From Lactobacillus rodentium (GTDB lineage Bacteria > Bacillota > Bacilli > Lactobacillales > Lactobacillaceae), in contig NZ_BFBY01000005.1 in assembly GCF_003423665.1 (NCBI RefSeq), forward strand, positions 49,759 through 113,758: a stretch of DNA of 64,000 bases. The letters run 5' to 3'. Below the pieces are notes generated by a model. It worked only from the letters and a program-made list of their open reading frames with translations. It did no database searches and was not told the DNA's origin. Below are positions 47,757 through 56,449 of this stretch, in pieces. The position numbers and the translations under genes were made by a program. Each line of letters begins with the position of its first letter. Position 1 is the first letter of the stretch.

Positions 47757-49961
47757 ATGGTAAAAATAGATCTTGATTTTGTAAAAGAATTAACTCTTAA
47801 AGAGCGTGCAGAACTAGTTACAGGAAAGGATTTCTGGTTTACTGCTAGTGTTCCTAGAGTTAAATCAATGATGATGACTGATGGACCATCAGGTTTAAGA
47901 AAACAAGCTGATGGTGCTGATGCATTAGGAATTAACGCTAGTGTTGATGCAGTTTGTTTTCCCAGTTCAGCTTTAACAGCAAGTTCTTTTGATGAAAAGA
48001 TGCTGTTTAAATTAGGAGAAAATCTGGGAATAGCAGCAAGTGCAGAAAATATTGGTGTGTTATTAGGACCGGGAGTAAATATTAAACGTAGTCCTTTGGC
48101 AGGGCGAAATTTTGAATACTTTTCTGAAGACCCCTTGTTAACTGGAAAAATGGGTGTTGCCTATGTAAAGGGCGTTCAAAGTAAAGAAGTTGGAGTAAGT
48201 GTAAAACACTTTGCGGCTAATAATCGTGAAGACCAACGCTTTACTTCATCTTCAAATATTGATGAACGTACCTTACGTGAAATATATCTTTCTCAATTTG
48301 AAAGAATTGTTACTGAGACACAACCCGCTACAATTATGTGTTCTTATAATCGTTTAAATGGAGTACTTAATTCCCAAAATCAACATCTTTTAACTGATAT
48401 CCTTCGCAATGAATGGGGGTTTGAAGGCTTTGTAATGTCTGATTGGGGCGCAGTAGCTGATCATGTAGCAGCATTAAAAGCCGGCTTAGATTTAGAAATG
48501 CCTGGTAAAGGGGAAGCTTCAGTTGATGAAATTGTGACTGCAGTTAAGGAAGGTCAATTAGACGAAGCTACTTTAAATCGCTCTGTGTTACGCATATTAA
48601 AAATCGTTGAAAAATGGGGTAAAAATCATGCTGAGAAAGTAAATTATGATAAGGATCAACAACATGAATTTGCTCGTAAATTAGCAGATGAAAGTATTAT
48701 TCTTTTAAAAAATGAAAATCAGCAACTTCCACTTAATACTGAAAAATCGATTGCTATTATTGGTAAATTAGCGCAAAAGCCACGCTATGAAGGTGGCGGT
48801 AGTTCCCATGTTAATGCTCACCACCTAGTTACACCTTTTGAAGCCGCACCTAAAAATGCGGAATATGCTTCTGGCTATGACTTAACTACAAATGAACCTG
48901 ATAATGAGCTAGAAAGAAAAGCTGTTGACTTAGCAAAACAAAAAGATCAAGTCGTTTTCTTTGCTGGTTTTCCAGAGGAAATGGAAACAGAAGGTTTTGA
49001 TAAGAAGTCAATTGCTTTGCCAGAAAATCAAAATCATTTATTAACTGAAATTATTAAGGTTAATCCAAATGTAGTGGTGGTATTAGAAAACGGCTCAGTA
49101 GTCGAAATGCCTTGGGCTGATCAAGTACCTGCAATTGTAGAAACTTATTTGGCAGGTGAAGCAGTTGGTGAAGCTACGTGGGATATCTTAACTGGTAAAG
49201 TTAATCCGTCAGGAAAATTATCTGAAACCTTTCCAATTAAGTTAGCTGATAATCCAACCTATTTAACCTTTGATGCCAGCAAAAAAGAAGAAAATTATCA
49301 TGAAGGAATTTTTGTCGGCTATCGTTATTATGATTCTAAAGGTGTTCCCGTACGTTTCCCATTTGGTCATGGATTAAGTTATACAGAATTTGAATATAGC
49401 AATTTACAAATTTCTGAAAAAGAGAATAGTGTTGCAGTCAATTTTGAGATTAAGAATGTAGGGCAAAGATCAGGTAAAGAAGTAGCGCAGCTATATGTAG
49501 GAAATAAGACTAGTTTTATTGAAAAACCAAAGAAGGAATTAAGAGCCTTTACTAAGGTGAACCTTGAACCAGGAGAAAGTAAAAAGGTGACACTTTTCTT
49601 ACCTCGACGAGATTTTGCTTGGTATAACGCTGAAAAAGCAAGTTGGCAAATTGATAATGGTAGCTATGAAATTTTTGTTGGTTCTTCTGTTGCTGACATT
49701 AGACTTAAGGATAAATTTACTTTAACAATTGGTACAACTCCGACAGTTAAAATTAATCGCGATACTTATATTAATGAAATTATTAATAGTAAAGATCCAG
49801 TAATTAAAAAAGCATTACAAACATCTGGTTTGGGAAGTGAACTAGAAAAAATTCTAAGTCCAGAAAATGAAGCTATTTTTGCTAATATGCCATTACGTGC
49901 ACTAGGAATGGTAAATATTCCTGATGAAATGGTTAAAAACTTTATTGCAGAAGCTAATTAA
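47757..49961 (+). CDS. Glycoside hydrolase family 3 (beta-glucosidase type)
   Basis: The 734-aa protein has the GH3 N-terminal TIM barrel with substrate-binding KHFAANNREDQR and nucleophile Asp229 in VMSDWGAVADH. The GH3 C-terminal domain (GGGSSHVNAH) and a fibronectin III-like domain (GHGLSYTEFEYSNLQ onward) follow. There is no signal peptide, so it acts on imported glycosides. AGGTGA precedes the start. The exact sugar specificity cannot be read from the sequence. Confidence 0.94.
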   Translation: MVKIDLDFVKELTLKERAELVTGKDFWFTASVPRVKSMMMTDGPSGLRKQADGADALGINASVDAVCFPSSALTASSFDEKMLFKLGENLGIAASAENIGVLLGPGVNIKRSPLAGRNFEYFSEDPLLTGKMGVAYVKGVQSKEVGVSVKHFAANNREDQRFTSSSNIDERTLREIYLSQFERIVTETQPATIMCSYNRLNGVLNSQNQHLLTDILRNEWGFEGFVMSDWGAVADHVAALKAGLDLEMPGKGEASVDEIVTAVKEGQLDEATLNRSVLRILKIVEKWGKNHAEKVNYDKDQQHEFARKLADESIILLKNENQQLPLNTEKSIAIIGKLAQKPRYEGGGSSHVNAHHLVTPFEAAPKNAEYASGYDLTTNEPDNELERKAVDLAKQKDQVVFFAGFPEEMETEGFDKKSIALPENQNHLLTEIIKVNPNVVVVLENGSVVEMPWADQVPAIVETYLAGEAVGEATWDILTGKVNPSGKLSETFPIKLADNPTYLTFDASKKEENYHEGIFVGYRYYDSKGVPVRFPFGHGLSYTEFEYSNLQISEKENSVAVNFEIKNVGQRSGKEVAQLYVGNKTSFIEKPKKELRAFTKVNLEPGESKKVTLFLPRRDFAWYNAEKASWQIDNGSYEIFVGSSVADIRLKDKFTLTIGTTPTVKINRDTYINEIINSKDPVIKKALQTSGLGSELEKILSPENEAIFANMPLRALGMVNIPDEMVKNFIAEAN

Positions 49962-49974
49962 GGAGAAAGACTTA

Positions 49975-50508
49975 ATGAAAGTATTAGTAATTTTAGGTAG
50001 TACACAACGTCCAGGTACTTCAACTACTTTAGCAGAAGCTTTTGTTAAAGGCGCACAAGAAGCAGGTCATGATGTGACGATTTATGATGCCGCAAAGAAT
50101 CCAATTACTCCAATGCATGTTGATGCTAATAATCGCGCAATTCCAGGAGATGAAAATACTCAATATTATCTGCGTTTATTAGAAGAAACTGATGCAGTAG
50201 TCTTTGCTACACCACTTTATTACTTTGGCATGAGTGCCCAAATGAAGGCAGCAGTTGATCGCTTTTATGAAGATGATTATGGCCTAATGGGCAATAAGTA
50301 TGGAGTTTTACTTGCCACTGCTTGGGGTGATAGTTTCCGATTTGATAATTTAGTTGGTCATTATCATGCGATTCTTCACTATATGAAGTGGGTTGATGCA
50401 GGCTACATTACGGCTCAATGGTCTGATAATGTGGATTTGTTAAAACGTCATGACTATATTGAACAAGCATATAAGCTTGGACGTCATTTAGGTGAACCAA
50501 TTAGATAA
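49975..50508 (+). CDS. NAD(P)H-dependent FMN reductase / quinone reductase (flavodoxin-like)
   Basis: The 177-aa protein begins MKVLVILGSTQRPGTSTTLA, an FMN-phosphate-binding loop. TPLYYFGMSAQMKAAVDRFY is typical of the family. The start at 49975 follows AAGGAG; a longer frame from 49924 starts inside the GH3 gene and is rejected. It is 13 bases after the GH3 gene and 16 before the next gene. Confidence 0.88.
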   Translation: MKVLVILGSTQRPGTSTTLAEAFVKGAQEAGHDVTIYDAAKNPITPMHVDANNRAIPGDENTQYYLRLLEETDAVVFATPLYYFGMSAQMKAAVDRFYEDDYGLMGNKYGVLLATAWGDSFRFDNLVGHYHAILHYMKWVDAGYITAQWSDNVDLLKRHDYIEQAYKLGRHLGEPIR

Positions 50509-50524
50509 GAGGGAAAAATAGAAA

Positions 50525-50980
50525 ATGAAAAGCCAAAAATTTGGTAATAAGATATATCTTCGTTTAGATAAGGGCGATGAAGTATTAAATAGTGTACTTC
50601 AAACCTGCCGAGAACAAAAAATTAGTTCAGCAACTTTTTCTGGAATTGGTGCTTGTGACAAAGTCGTAATCGGTACTTATCTTCCAGAAAAACAAGATTT
50701 TTTACTTCATACTAAAGAAGGAATGTTAGAAATGATTAGCTTAATGGGAAATGTAACGCAAGATGCTGATCATTTTAAATTAAATATTCATGCTCATGGG
50801 ATGTTTTCATATCTTGATGCTAAAACTAATACTATTCAGTATTTTGGTGGCGATTTAAAATTAGCCCAAATTATGTATACTGGTGAAATTGTAATTGAAC
50901 CAGTAAGAGGTGGTGAAATATCTAAGCAGTTTGATCCAAATGTTGGTATAGATGTCTGGCATTTTGAAGAAGATAAGTAA
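50525..50980 (+). CDS. PPC-domain (DUF296) protein
   Basis: The 151-aa protein is a single PPC/DUF296 domain: YLRLDKGDEVLNSVLQTC, then FSGIGACDKVVIGTY and LNIHAHGMFSYLD. In plants this domain is part of AT-hook DNA-binding proteins; the stand-alone bacterial form has no settled function. It is the last gene of the esterase-glucosidase-reductase operon. Confidence 0.87.
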   Translation: MKSQKFGNKIYLRLDKGDEVLNSVLQTCREQKISSATFSGIGACDKVVIGTYLPEKQDFLLHTKEGMLEMISLMGNVTQDADHFKLNIHAHGMFSYLDAKTNTIQYFGGDLKLAQIMYTGEIVIEPVRGGEISKQFDPNVGIDVWHFEEDK

Positions 50981-51002
50981 TAAAAAAATCAAATAAATGC
51001 AT

Positions 51003-51048
51003 AAAACGTCTCCGTTATAGACTAAGTTTATTATCGGAGATGTTTTTA
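51003..51048 (+). terminator. Terminator of the esterase-glucosidase operon
   Basis: AAAACGTCTCCG pairs with CGGAGATGTTTT (one G-U), 20 bases after the last stop. Confidence 0.8.
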
Positions 51049-51058
51049 TTTATATAAC

Positions 51059-51089
51059 TTGACTTAAAGTTAACTCTAAGTAGTAAGCT
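51059..51089 (+). promoter_or_regulatory. MerR-type promoter with 19-bp spacer (module 1)
   Basis: -35 TTGACT and -10 TAAGCT are separated by 19 bp, the overlong spacing MerR activators correct. The spacer carries the dyad CTTAAAGTTAACTCTAAG. The same design recurs at 56400. Confidence 0.8.
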
Positions 51090-51107
51090 AATCTTGAGGA
51101 GGAAATT

Positions 51108-51530
51108 ATGGCAGATTTAACAATTACTCAAGTTAGTAAAAAATATGGTTTAACTACTGATACCTTAAGATATTATGAGCGGATTGGACTTCTTCCTCCA
51201 ATTCCCCGCAAAAGCAACGGTAATCGTTACTTTCCCCGGGAAATATTAGATTGGATTGAGTTGGTAGTATGTCTTCGTCAAGCGGGAGTTCCCATTGAAA
51301 AGTTAATTGATTATGCCCATCTTTTGGCCTTAGGGGATGCCAGTTTAAAGGCTAGAGAAGACCTATTACAAGAACAATTAGATAGCTTAAAACAAAAAAG
51401 AAAGAGCCTTGATAATTCAATTGACCGCCTTACTTGTAAAATAGATCTTTATAAGACCGGGAAGATTAAGGATAGTAAGAATTATTTTGTGGATTTAAAA
51501 AGGAAGGGAAGTAATAATAATGAAGAGTAG
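51108..51530 (+). CDS. MerR-family regulator, module 1
   Basis: The 140-aa protein has an N-terminal winged helix-turn-helix (TITQVSKKYGLTTDTLRYYERIGLLPPIPR) and a C-terminal coiled coil (about 75-125). Its form is like the AdhR/NmlR subgroup that senses aldehydes or electrophiles. The next gene, a Zn alcohol dehydrogenase, overlaps its end by 11 bases and is its likely target. A close paralogue lies at 56450. Confidence 0.9.
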   Translation: MADLTITQVSKKYGLTTDTLRYYERIGLLPPIPRKSNGNRYFPREILDWIELVVCLRQAGVPIEKLIDYAHLLALGDASLKAREDLLQEQLDSLKQKRKSLDNSIDRLTCKIDLYKTGKIKDSKNYFVDLKRKGSNNNEE

Positions 51531-52551
51531 TCGCTTTGTAGAAAATAATGAAATTAAACCTGTTGAGGTCGATAAACCCGTAATTAAGGATGATCAAGAT
51601 GTTTTAATCCGCGTGGTACGTACTTGTGTCTGTGGTTCTGACTTATGGACTTATCATGATGTGCCAGAAAAGGGTTTAATTAATTCAGGACATGAAGCCC
51701 TAGGAATTGTAGAAGCTGTAGGTAAAGATATCACTACAGTAAAGCCGGGAGATTTTGTTATTGCACCTTTTACTCATGGTTGTGGTCATTGTCGTGCTTG
51801 TTTAGCAGGCTTTGATGGTGTATGTATGAGTCACAAAGATAATTGGAGTGATGGCTTTCAAGCTGAATATTTACGCTTTAAATATGGTCAATGGGCTTTA
51901 GTCAAGGTACCGGGAAAACCTGAAGATTACAGTGAAGGAATGTTAAAATCACTTTTAACTTTAGCTGATGTAATGGCTACTGGTTATCATGCAGCGCGTG
52001 TTGCAAATGTAAAACCAGGAGATACTGTAATTGTTTTAGGTGATGGAGCTGTTGGTCTTTGTGCAATTATTGCGGCTAAAATGCGTGGTGCATCTCGTAT
52101 TATTTCAACTAGCCGTCATGCTGACCGTGAAGCTTTAGCACGTGAATTTGGTGCTACAGAAAACATTGCTACACGTGGTGAAGAGGGAATTAAACAATTA
52201 CTTGAAACTACAAATGGTGGTGCTGATGCAGTTTTAGAATGTGTTGGTAGTGAGCAATCTACTCAAGAAGCAATGCAAATTGGACGACCAGGATCAATTA
52301 TTGGTCGGGTAGGGTTACCCCATGGAAGTAAGTTAGATCCTGCACAAACTTTTTATCAAGATAAAGCTCTAGCAGGGGGGCCAGCCTCAGTAACTACCTA
52401 TGATAAAGAAATTTTGCTTAAGGCTGTTTTAGAAGGTAGAATCAATCCAGGTAAGGTCTTTACCAAAACATATACACTTGATGATATTAATGATGCCTAT
52501 CAAGATATGGCGGATCGAAAGACAATTAAATCTTATATTAAAATTGATTAA
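51520..52551 (+). CDS. Zinc-dependent alcohol dehydrogenase
   Basis: The 343-aa MDR enzyme has catalytic zinc ligands in RTCVCGSDLW and SGHEALG, a structural zinc site in CGHCRACLAGFDGVC, and the NAD(P) fold VIVLGDGAVGLCAIIAAK. It overlaps the MerR gene by 11 bases. It probably reduces or oxidises toxic aldehydes or alcohols sensed by that regulator (inference from context). Confidence 0.93.
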   Translation: MKSSRFVENNEIKPVEVDKPVIKDDQDVLIRVVRTCVCGSDLWTYHDVPEKGLINSGHEALGIVEAVGKDITTVKPGDFVIAPFTHGCGHCRACLAGFDGVCMSHKDNWSDGFQAEYLRFKYGQWALVKVPGKPEDYSEGMLKSLLTLADVMATGYHAARVANVKPGDTVIVLGDGAVGLCAIIAAKMRGASRIISTSRHADREALAREFGATENIATRGEEGIKQLLETTNGGADAVLECVGSEQSTQEAMQIGRPGSIIGRVGLPHGSKLDPAQTFYQDKALAGGPASVTTYDKEILLKAVLEGRINPGKVFTKTYTLDDINDAYQDMADRKTIKSYIKID

Positions 52552-52557
52552 TTTATG

Positions 52558-52583
52558 ACTCCGATTTTTATCGGGGTTTTTAT
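52558..52583 (+). terminator. Terminator of MerR-ADH module 1
   Basis: The stem CTCCGAT / ATCGGGG with loop TTTT is followed by TTTTT, 7 bases after the stop. Confidence 0.9.
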
Positions 52584-52608
52584 TTGGCTTAGTTAGAATT
52601 GGCAAATA

Positions 52609-52637
52609 TTGAATCTTATGGGAGCAAGTAGTATATT
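52609..52637 (+). promoter_or_regulatory. Promoter of the LysM gene
   Basis: -35 TTGAAT, a 17-bp spacer and -10 TATATT lie 35 bases before the start. Confidence 0.6.
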
Positions 52638-52672
52638 TTAAATAACGGACTAGTGATGGAGGAATAAGTTCA

Positions 52673-53671
52673 ATGAAAATTAATAATAAAACACGTTTGG
52701 GTGCAGGCTTTTTAACTGCCATTCTTGCTAGTGCAGCAATTGCTACAACTACTGTGGCACATGCTAATTCAGTAACTGGTTCACCTGAAGAACAAGCAGA
52801 TATTACCAACTGGATTGCTAATACACCTCAACAAGTTTCAAATAACATGGCAATGCAACATATTAATGTAAATCATCTTAATGGAGTACGATACGTAATC
52901 CAATGGGGTGATACTTTATGGAGTATTTCTCATGCTACTGGTATTTCAATTGCAAAACTTTGTTATGACAATAATATTCGTAATGCCAATATGATTTACG
53001 CAGGAAATGTTTTAATTTTAAATCGTGATGGCTATGTACCAGATGATTTTGATCCTGATATTGATCCATATGTAGTAGCTCAAACTAAGGTCACAATTAA
53101 TAATGGCCCACAAATTGTGAATATTAACGTTCAACCTGATGCTATTAAGCAATATTACGATAATTCTAATAACTCAAATACTACTAATATTTATAAGGCT
53201 AATAGTGATAACAGTAGTCAAGCAACTTCGAAGAAAGATGATTCTGATAGTGATTCAGAAGATTCATCATCTTCATCTGATATTTCTGTTTCAGATATTG
53301 TTGATGGTTTAGAGAAGGCTAATGATAATGATAAGTTATCATTTAAAGAAGCAGATGATGATAGTGATATCAAGGATGCCGATGAATTAGATATTGATTC
53401 TGATGATATTGCAAAAGATGTTAAGGACAAGGATTACGATGATCTTCTCGATAAGATAAAAGATGCGTTAGATAGCGATGATGATTCTGATGTAACAATC
53501 TATGTTCAAGAAGATGGCGATGAAATTCATATCTATGCAAGTTCTGATAAGAGTGATGAAGATAGCAATGATTCAGAAGATTCTTCCGATAGCAATGATG
53601 AAGATACTGATTCAGATAGCTCAAATCAAAGTGCAGATACTAACGACGACACCGAAGAAGATGATGATTAA
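52673..53671 (+). CDS. Secreted LysM protein with acidic Asp/Ser tail
   Basis: The 332-aa protein has a signal peptide (about 1-32, ending VAHA), one LysM domain at about 62-108 (YVIQWGDTLWSISHATGIS, IRNANMIYAGNVLIL), and then a long low-complexity tail rich in Asp, Ser and Glu with two short ordered segments. LysM binds peptidoglycan, so the protein probably stays on the wall. There is no catalytic domain. AGGAGGAAT-like GGAGGAA precedes the start. Confidence 0.88.
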   Translation: MKINNKTRLGAGFLTAILASAAIATTTVAHANSVTGSPEEQADITNWIANTPQQVSNNMAMQHINVNHLNGVRYVIQWGDTLWSISHATGISIAKLCYDNNIRNANMIYAGNVLILNRDGYVPDDFDPDIDPYVVAQTKVTINNGPQIVNINVQPDAIKQYYDNSNNSNTTNIYKANSDNSSQATSKKDDSDSDSEDSSSSSDISVSDIVDGLEKANDNDKLSFKEADDDSDIKDADELDIDSDDIAKDVKDKDYDDLLDKIKDALDSDDDSDVTIYVQEDGDEIHIYASSDKSDEDSNDSEDSSDSNDEDTDSDSSNQSADTNDDTEEDDD

Positions 53672-53689
53672 TAGGAGTTAAAACAAAAT

Positions 53690-54154
53690 ATGAGAAAAGG
53701 TACTAAAATTGTTATTTCTATTATTGTTGCGCTTCTAGTAATTGTAGGTGGTTTTTATATCTATGCTAGTCATGCAGCGGCAGGCCATATTCCTGGTCAT
53801 GTTTATGAATATACTTCAGTTTCAGGCAACCAAAAAGCATATATGACTTTTGCTCAAAGTGGTGATGAAGTAATTGTTACGCCAGATAAGAACAAGGCTT
53901 TGCAAGCAAGTAATAGTACTGCTGATTTTGAAAAAGTTTATAAGGCCCAAGCTAAAGAAGGTAAGTGGAACTATAAAGCTGATGGTAGTAAGCTCACAAT
54001 TTCAAAAACTCAAAATAAGCAAGTTTCTTTATGGCAATACAATAATGTGTTAGTTCTTGGTAAGAAGATGCATTCAAGTAGTTTTACTTATCAAATTGCT
54101 AATGCCGGACAAGGGCTAGATAAAAAAGCGACAAACTTTGAACAAATTAAATAA
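53690..54154 (+). CDS. Membrane-anchored extracellular protein of unknown function
   Basis: The 154-aa protein has one N-terminal membrane helix (about 7-27) and an extracytoplasmic domain rich in short beta strands (HVYEYTSVSGNQKAYMTF, LTISKTQNKQVSLWQY). I do not recognise the family. It begins 18 bases after the LysM gene and shares its promoter, so both may act at the wall. Confidence 0.75.
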   Translation: MRKGTKIVISIIVALLVIVGGFYIYASHAAAGHIPGHVYEYTSVSGNQKAYMTFAQSGDEVIVTPDKNKALQASNSTADFEKVYKAQAKEGKWNYKADGSKLTISKTQNKQVSLWQYNNVLVLGKKMHSSSFTYQIANAGQGLDKKATNFEQIK

Positions 54155-54158
54155 AAAA

Positions 54159-54217
54159 TTAATCCTGATGGTAAATCCTTAGATATTTATCATCAGGATT
54201 TTTTTGTAAATAAAAAG
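54159..54217. repeat. 59-bp direct repeat, copy 1 (terminator before fic)
   Basis: The segment contains AATCCTGATG / CATCAGGATT and TTTTTTT and is identical to 55759-55817. It serves as terminator of the LysM operon. Confidence 0.95.
54161..54206 (+). terminator. Terminator of the LysM operon
   Basis: The stem AATCCTGATG / CATCAGGATT with inner TAAAT/ATTTA is followed by seven T. Confidence 0.9.
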
Positions 54218-54231
54218 TATAACTTATTTAA

Positions 54232-54269
54232 ACAATTATTAACAAATAGCTAGTTTTGTTAATAATTGT
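54232..54269. promoter_or_regulatory. Long inverted repeat upstream of fic (operator candidate 1)
   Basis: A 15-bp perfect inverted repeat (ACAATTATTAACAAA, 8-base centre, complement) without a T-run. Related imperfect dyads at 54287-54320 (TTGACAAAAT...GTTTTGTC) and 54343-54370 share AACAAA/GACAAA half-sites, so three operator-like units precede fic. Confidence 0.6.
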
Positions 54270-54290
54270 GTCGAATTAAATATACTATTA

Positions 54291-54318
54291 TTGACAAAAT
54301 ACCAGTTTTGTCGATAAT
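54291..54318 (+). promoter_or_regulatory. Promoter of fic
   Basis: A perfect -35 TTGACA, a 16-bp spacer and -10 GATAAT. The -35 and spacer are part of the second dyad (GACAAAAT...GTTTTGTC), so a bound repressor would shut the promoter. Confidence 0.65.
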
Positions 54319-54424
54319 TATTATCAAATACATAAATTAATCTCGACAAAATACTATTTTATTAATATTAAGTAATCAAAATATTTATTGCTTAATTTTT
54401 AGTTTATGAAAGAAGGAGAATGAA

Positions 54425-55723
54425 ATGCCTGCAAAATATTTGCCTCTTTCAAAAGTTAGATTTTTATATCCTGGTAATTATTTAGAAGATAGTGACTTTG
54501 AAAAAATTTATCAAAATCGTATAAATAATGTATCTGCTTTACGAACTAATTTACATCCTTTACTTACTGACAAAAAGAAATTTCAAAATAATCAATATCC
54601 TATTTTTGTAACAATAACTTTTGAATTATTAAAATTAATGGATGATTTTTCAAATAACTCAAAAAAGATTAAATCAATTGTAAAGCATCTTCCTGGTGTA
54701 GCCCAGCGGCAATTTCTAGATTCATTATTATTATCTGAAATAACATATACTAATGAAATCGAAGGTGTTCAAACAAACGCATATGAAATAAGTACTTTAA
54801 TTAAAGAAGGAGAAAAAATTAAGGATGACAATAAGAAAGAAAGGCCACAGCGCTTACGTTCAACAGTAAGAATGTATCAAGAAAATCTTAAAAAGATTGA
54901 TATAAAAATAAATGCTTTAGAAGATTTTAGAAAAATATATGATCGCTTATTAGCTGGTGAAATTCCAAAAGATAAGCTACCTAATGGGAAGGTCTTCCGT
55001 GACAAGCTTCCGAATAATGAAATTTTAAGTATTGGCTCACAATTTAATGTTGTTCATCAACCACCAATTACTGAAAAAGAAATTAATTTTTCTCTTTATC
55101 AATTAATAGAATTTATGAATAGCAAAGAAATTCCTGATATTTTAAAGTCAATTATTACTCACTTTTTCTTTGAAAATACTCATCCATTCTTAGACGGAAA
55201 TGGTAGAATGGGACGCTATTTATTTTCAACGTATGTAACCAGAAAGTATGACTTTTTTACGGGATTATCTATTGCAACAGCAATTCATTCAAGAGTAGAA
55301 ACTTATTATCGAATTTTTAAAGAAGCAGATAAATTAGAGAATCGAGCAGAATTAACATTCTTTGTAGAGGAAATGTTAAAAATTATTATTGAACAACAAA
55401 ATAAGAATTTTGAGGCCTTAGATGAAGCAAAATCAAAGCTAGAGGAAGCAAAAAAGAAGATAGAAGGTAAAGTTAAAAGTTTTGGTAACTTAACTGAAAA
55501 GCAAAAGGGAGCAGCTTTACAAACATTGATTTATTTAGCTGAATCCAAACTGTTTACTTCAAATGAGCATCTAGGGATTAGAGATGAAACTATTAAAAAA
55601 TTAAATTCTGAAAATAAAATTTCGCTTCGTAGGACACAGGAAATTATTAAAATTCTTGAAGAAAAGGAATTAATTAAGCAAGTAAGTGCTAGACCAAAAC
55701 AGCATGTCATAACTTTTTTGTAA
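54425..55723 (+). CDS. Fic-domain protein (AMP-transferase type) with N-terminal inhibitory motif
   Basis: The 432-aa protein has a Fic/DOC N-terminal domain containing TNEIEG (109-114), which fits the inhibitory [ST]xxxE[GN] helix of class II Fic enzymes. The complete active motif HPFLDGNGRMGR starts at residue 253. A coiled-coil (about 320-355) and a C-terminal winged helix-turn-helix (LRRTQEIIKILEEKELIKQ) follow. It probably adds AMP to a target protein and may autoregulate through the DNA-binding tail and upstream dyads. The whole gene is bracketed by 59-bp repeats. Confidence 0.9.
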   Translation: MPAKYLPLSKVRFLYPGNYLEDSDFEKIYQNRINNVSALRTNLHPLLTDKKKFQNNQYPIFVTITFELLKLMDDFSNNSKKIKSIVKHLPGVAQRQFLDSLLLSEITYTNEIEGVQTNAYEISTLIKEGEKIKDDNKKERPQRLRSTVRMYQENLKKIDIKINALEDFRKIYDRLLAGEIPKDKLPNGKVFRDKLPNNEILSIGSQFNVVHQPPITEKEINFSLYQLIEFMNSKEIPDILKSIITHFFFENTHPFLDGNGRMGRYLFSTYVTRKYDFFTGLSIATAIHSRVETYYRIFKEADKLENRAELTFFVEEMLKIIIEQQNKNFEALDEAKSKLEEAKKKIEGKVKSFGNLTEKQKGAALQTLIYLAESKLFTSNEHLGIRDETIKKLNSENKISLRRTQEIIKILEEKELIKQVSARPKQHVITFL

Positions 55724-55758
55724 AGTAAGATTATAGTCCATGTAGCTAAAAATTATTT

Positions 55759-55817
55759 TTAATCCTGATGGTAAATCCTTAGATATTTATCATCAGGATT
55801 TTTTTGTAAATAAAAAG
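55759..55817. repeat. 59-bp direct repeat, copy 2 (terminator after fic)
   Basis: An exact copy of 54159-54217. It lies 36 bases after the fic stop and serves as its terminator. Confidence 0.95.
55761..55806 (+). terminator. Terminator of fic
   Basis: The duplicated stem AATCCTGATG / CATCAGGATT followed by seven T. Confidence 0.9.
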
Positions 55818-55838
55818 GCTATAGTAAAAACTATAGTC
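55808..55838 (-). terminator. Terminator of the cyclophilin-like lipoprotein gene
   Basis: On the minus strand GACTATAGT-TTTT-ACTATAGCC is followed by TTTTTATTT. Confidence 0.85.
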
Positions 55839-55861
55839 TAAGTATCAGTCAAATAATCATA

Positions 55862-56356
55862 TTAATTTAATTCTATTTTTACTTTTGTATTATCTTTCAT
55901 CTTACTTATCACTGAAGAATAATTTTCTGAGGTAAATTTTCCGATAATGTGAATGCCAGGATAGTAATCAACATGACCATAGTAAAAAATAATTCTTTGA
56001 TCGGGTGACCAATAGCCAATTTCTCCTGCTTTACCTTGGTCTCCCTTTGGCATGCCTTTAATTGACAAAGAATGGTTCAGGTCCGCCATCTTCTCTGGAT
56101 TATCCATAAAACTAGTAAAAGTTAAGGTAGTAGGTAATTCCTTTTTAAAATCCTTGGCCGCACTTGTAGAATTTAATTGTGCATTTAAAGTCTTTCCATT
56201 AATGGTAATTTTTAAATTTGTCATTTTAGTTTGATTCCTTTCTTTTGTAGTATGTGTAGTTGAAATTGAAGAAGAGTTCGTATTGTTCTTTTGATTTGAA
56301 CAACCAACTAAATTTAAAGTAAATATTAATATTAAAAATAAAGATAATTTTTTCAT
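55862..56356 (-). CDS. Cyclophilin-like-fold lipoprotein
   Basis: The 164-aa protein has a lipoprotein signal with lipobox LVGC (Cys19), a Ser/Thr/Asn-rich linker, then a domain (LKITINGKTLNAQLNSTSAA, GEIGYWSPDQRIIFYYG, GIHIIGKFTS) of the cyclophilin-like type often found near oxidoreductases. It is divergent from MerR module 2 and may be co-controlled with it. The activity is unknown. Confidence 0.82.
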   Translation of the reverse strand: MKKLSLFLILIFTLNLVGCSNQKNNTNSSSISTTHTTKERNQTKMTNLKITINGKTLNAQLNSTSAAKDFKKELPTTLTFTSFMDNPEKMADLNHSLSIKGMPKGDQGKAGEIGYWSPDQRIIFYYGHVDYYPGIHIIGKFTSENYSSVISKMKDNTKVKIELN

Positions 56357-56399
56357 TATTTCACCTCTAAAAAATTGTTCAAGAAAATAATTAAAATGC

Positions 56400-56430
56400 T
56401 TGACTTGTAGTTAACTCAAAGTAGTAATTT
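56400..56430 (+). promoter_or_regulatory. MerR-type promoter with 19-bp spacer (module 2)
   Basis: -35 TTGACT and -10 TAATTT are 19 bp apart. The spacer TGTAGTTAACTCAAAGTAG is close to that of module 1 (51059-51089), so both regulators may recognise both promoters. Confidence 0.8.
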
Positions 56431-56449
56431 ACATTCAGGAGGTATATAG

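Noticed and set aside
49924-49974. Extended start of the FMN reductase
   Set aside because: The extra codons lie inside the GH3 gene, and AAGGAG lies before the ATG at 49975.
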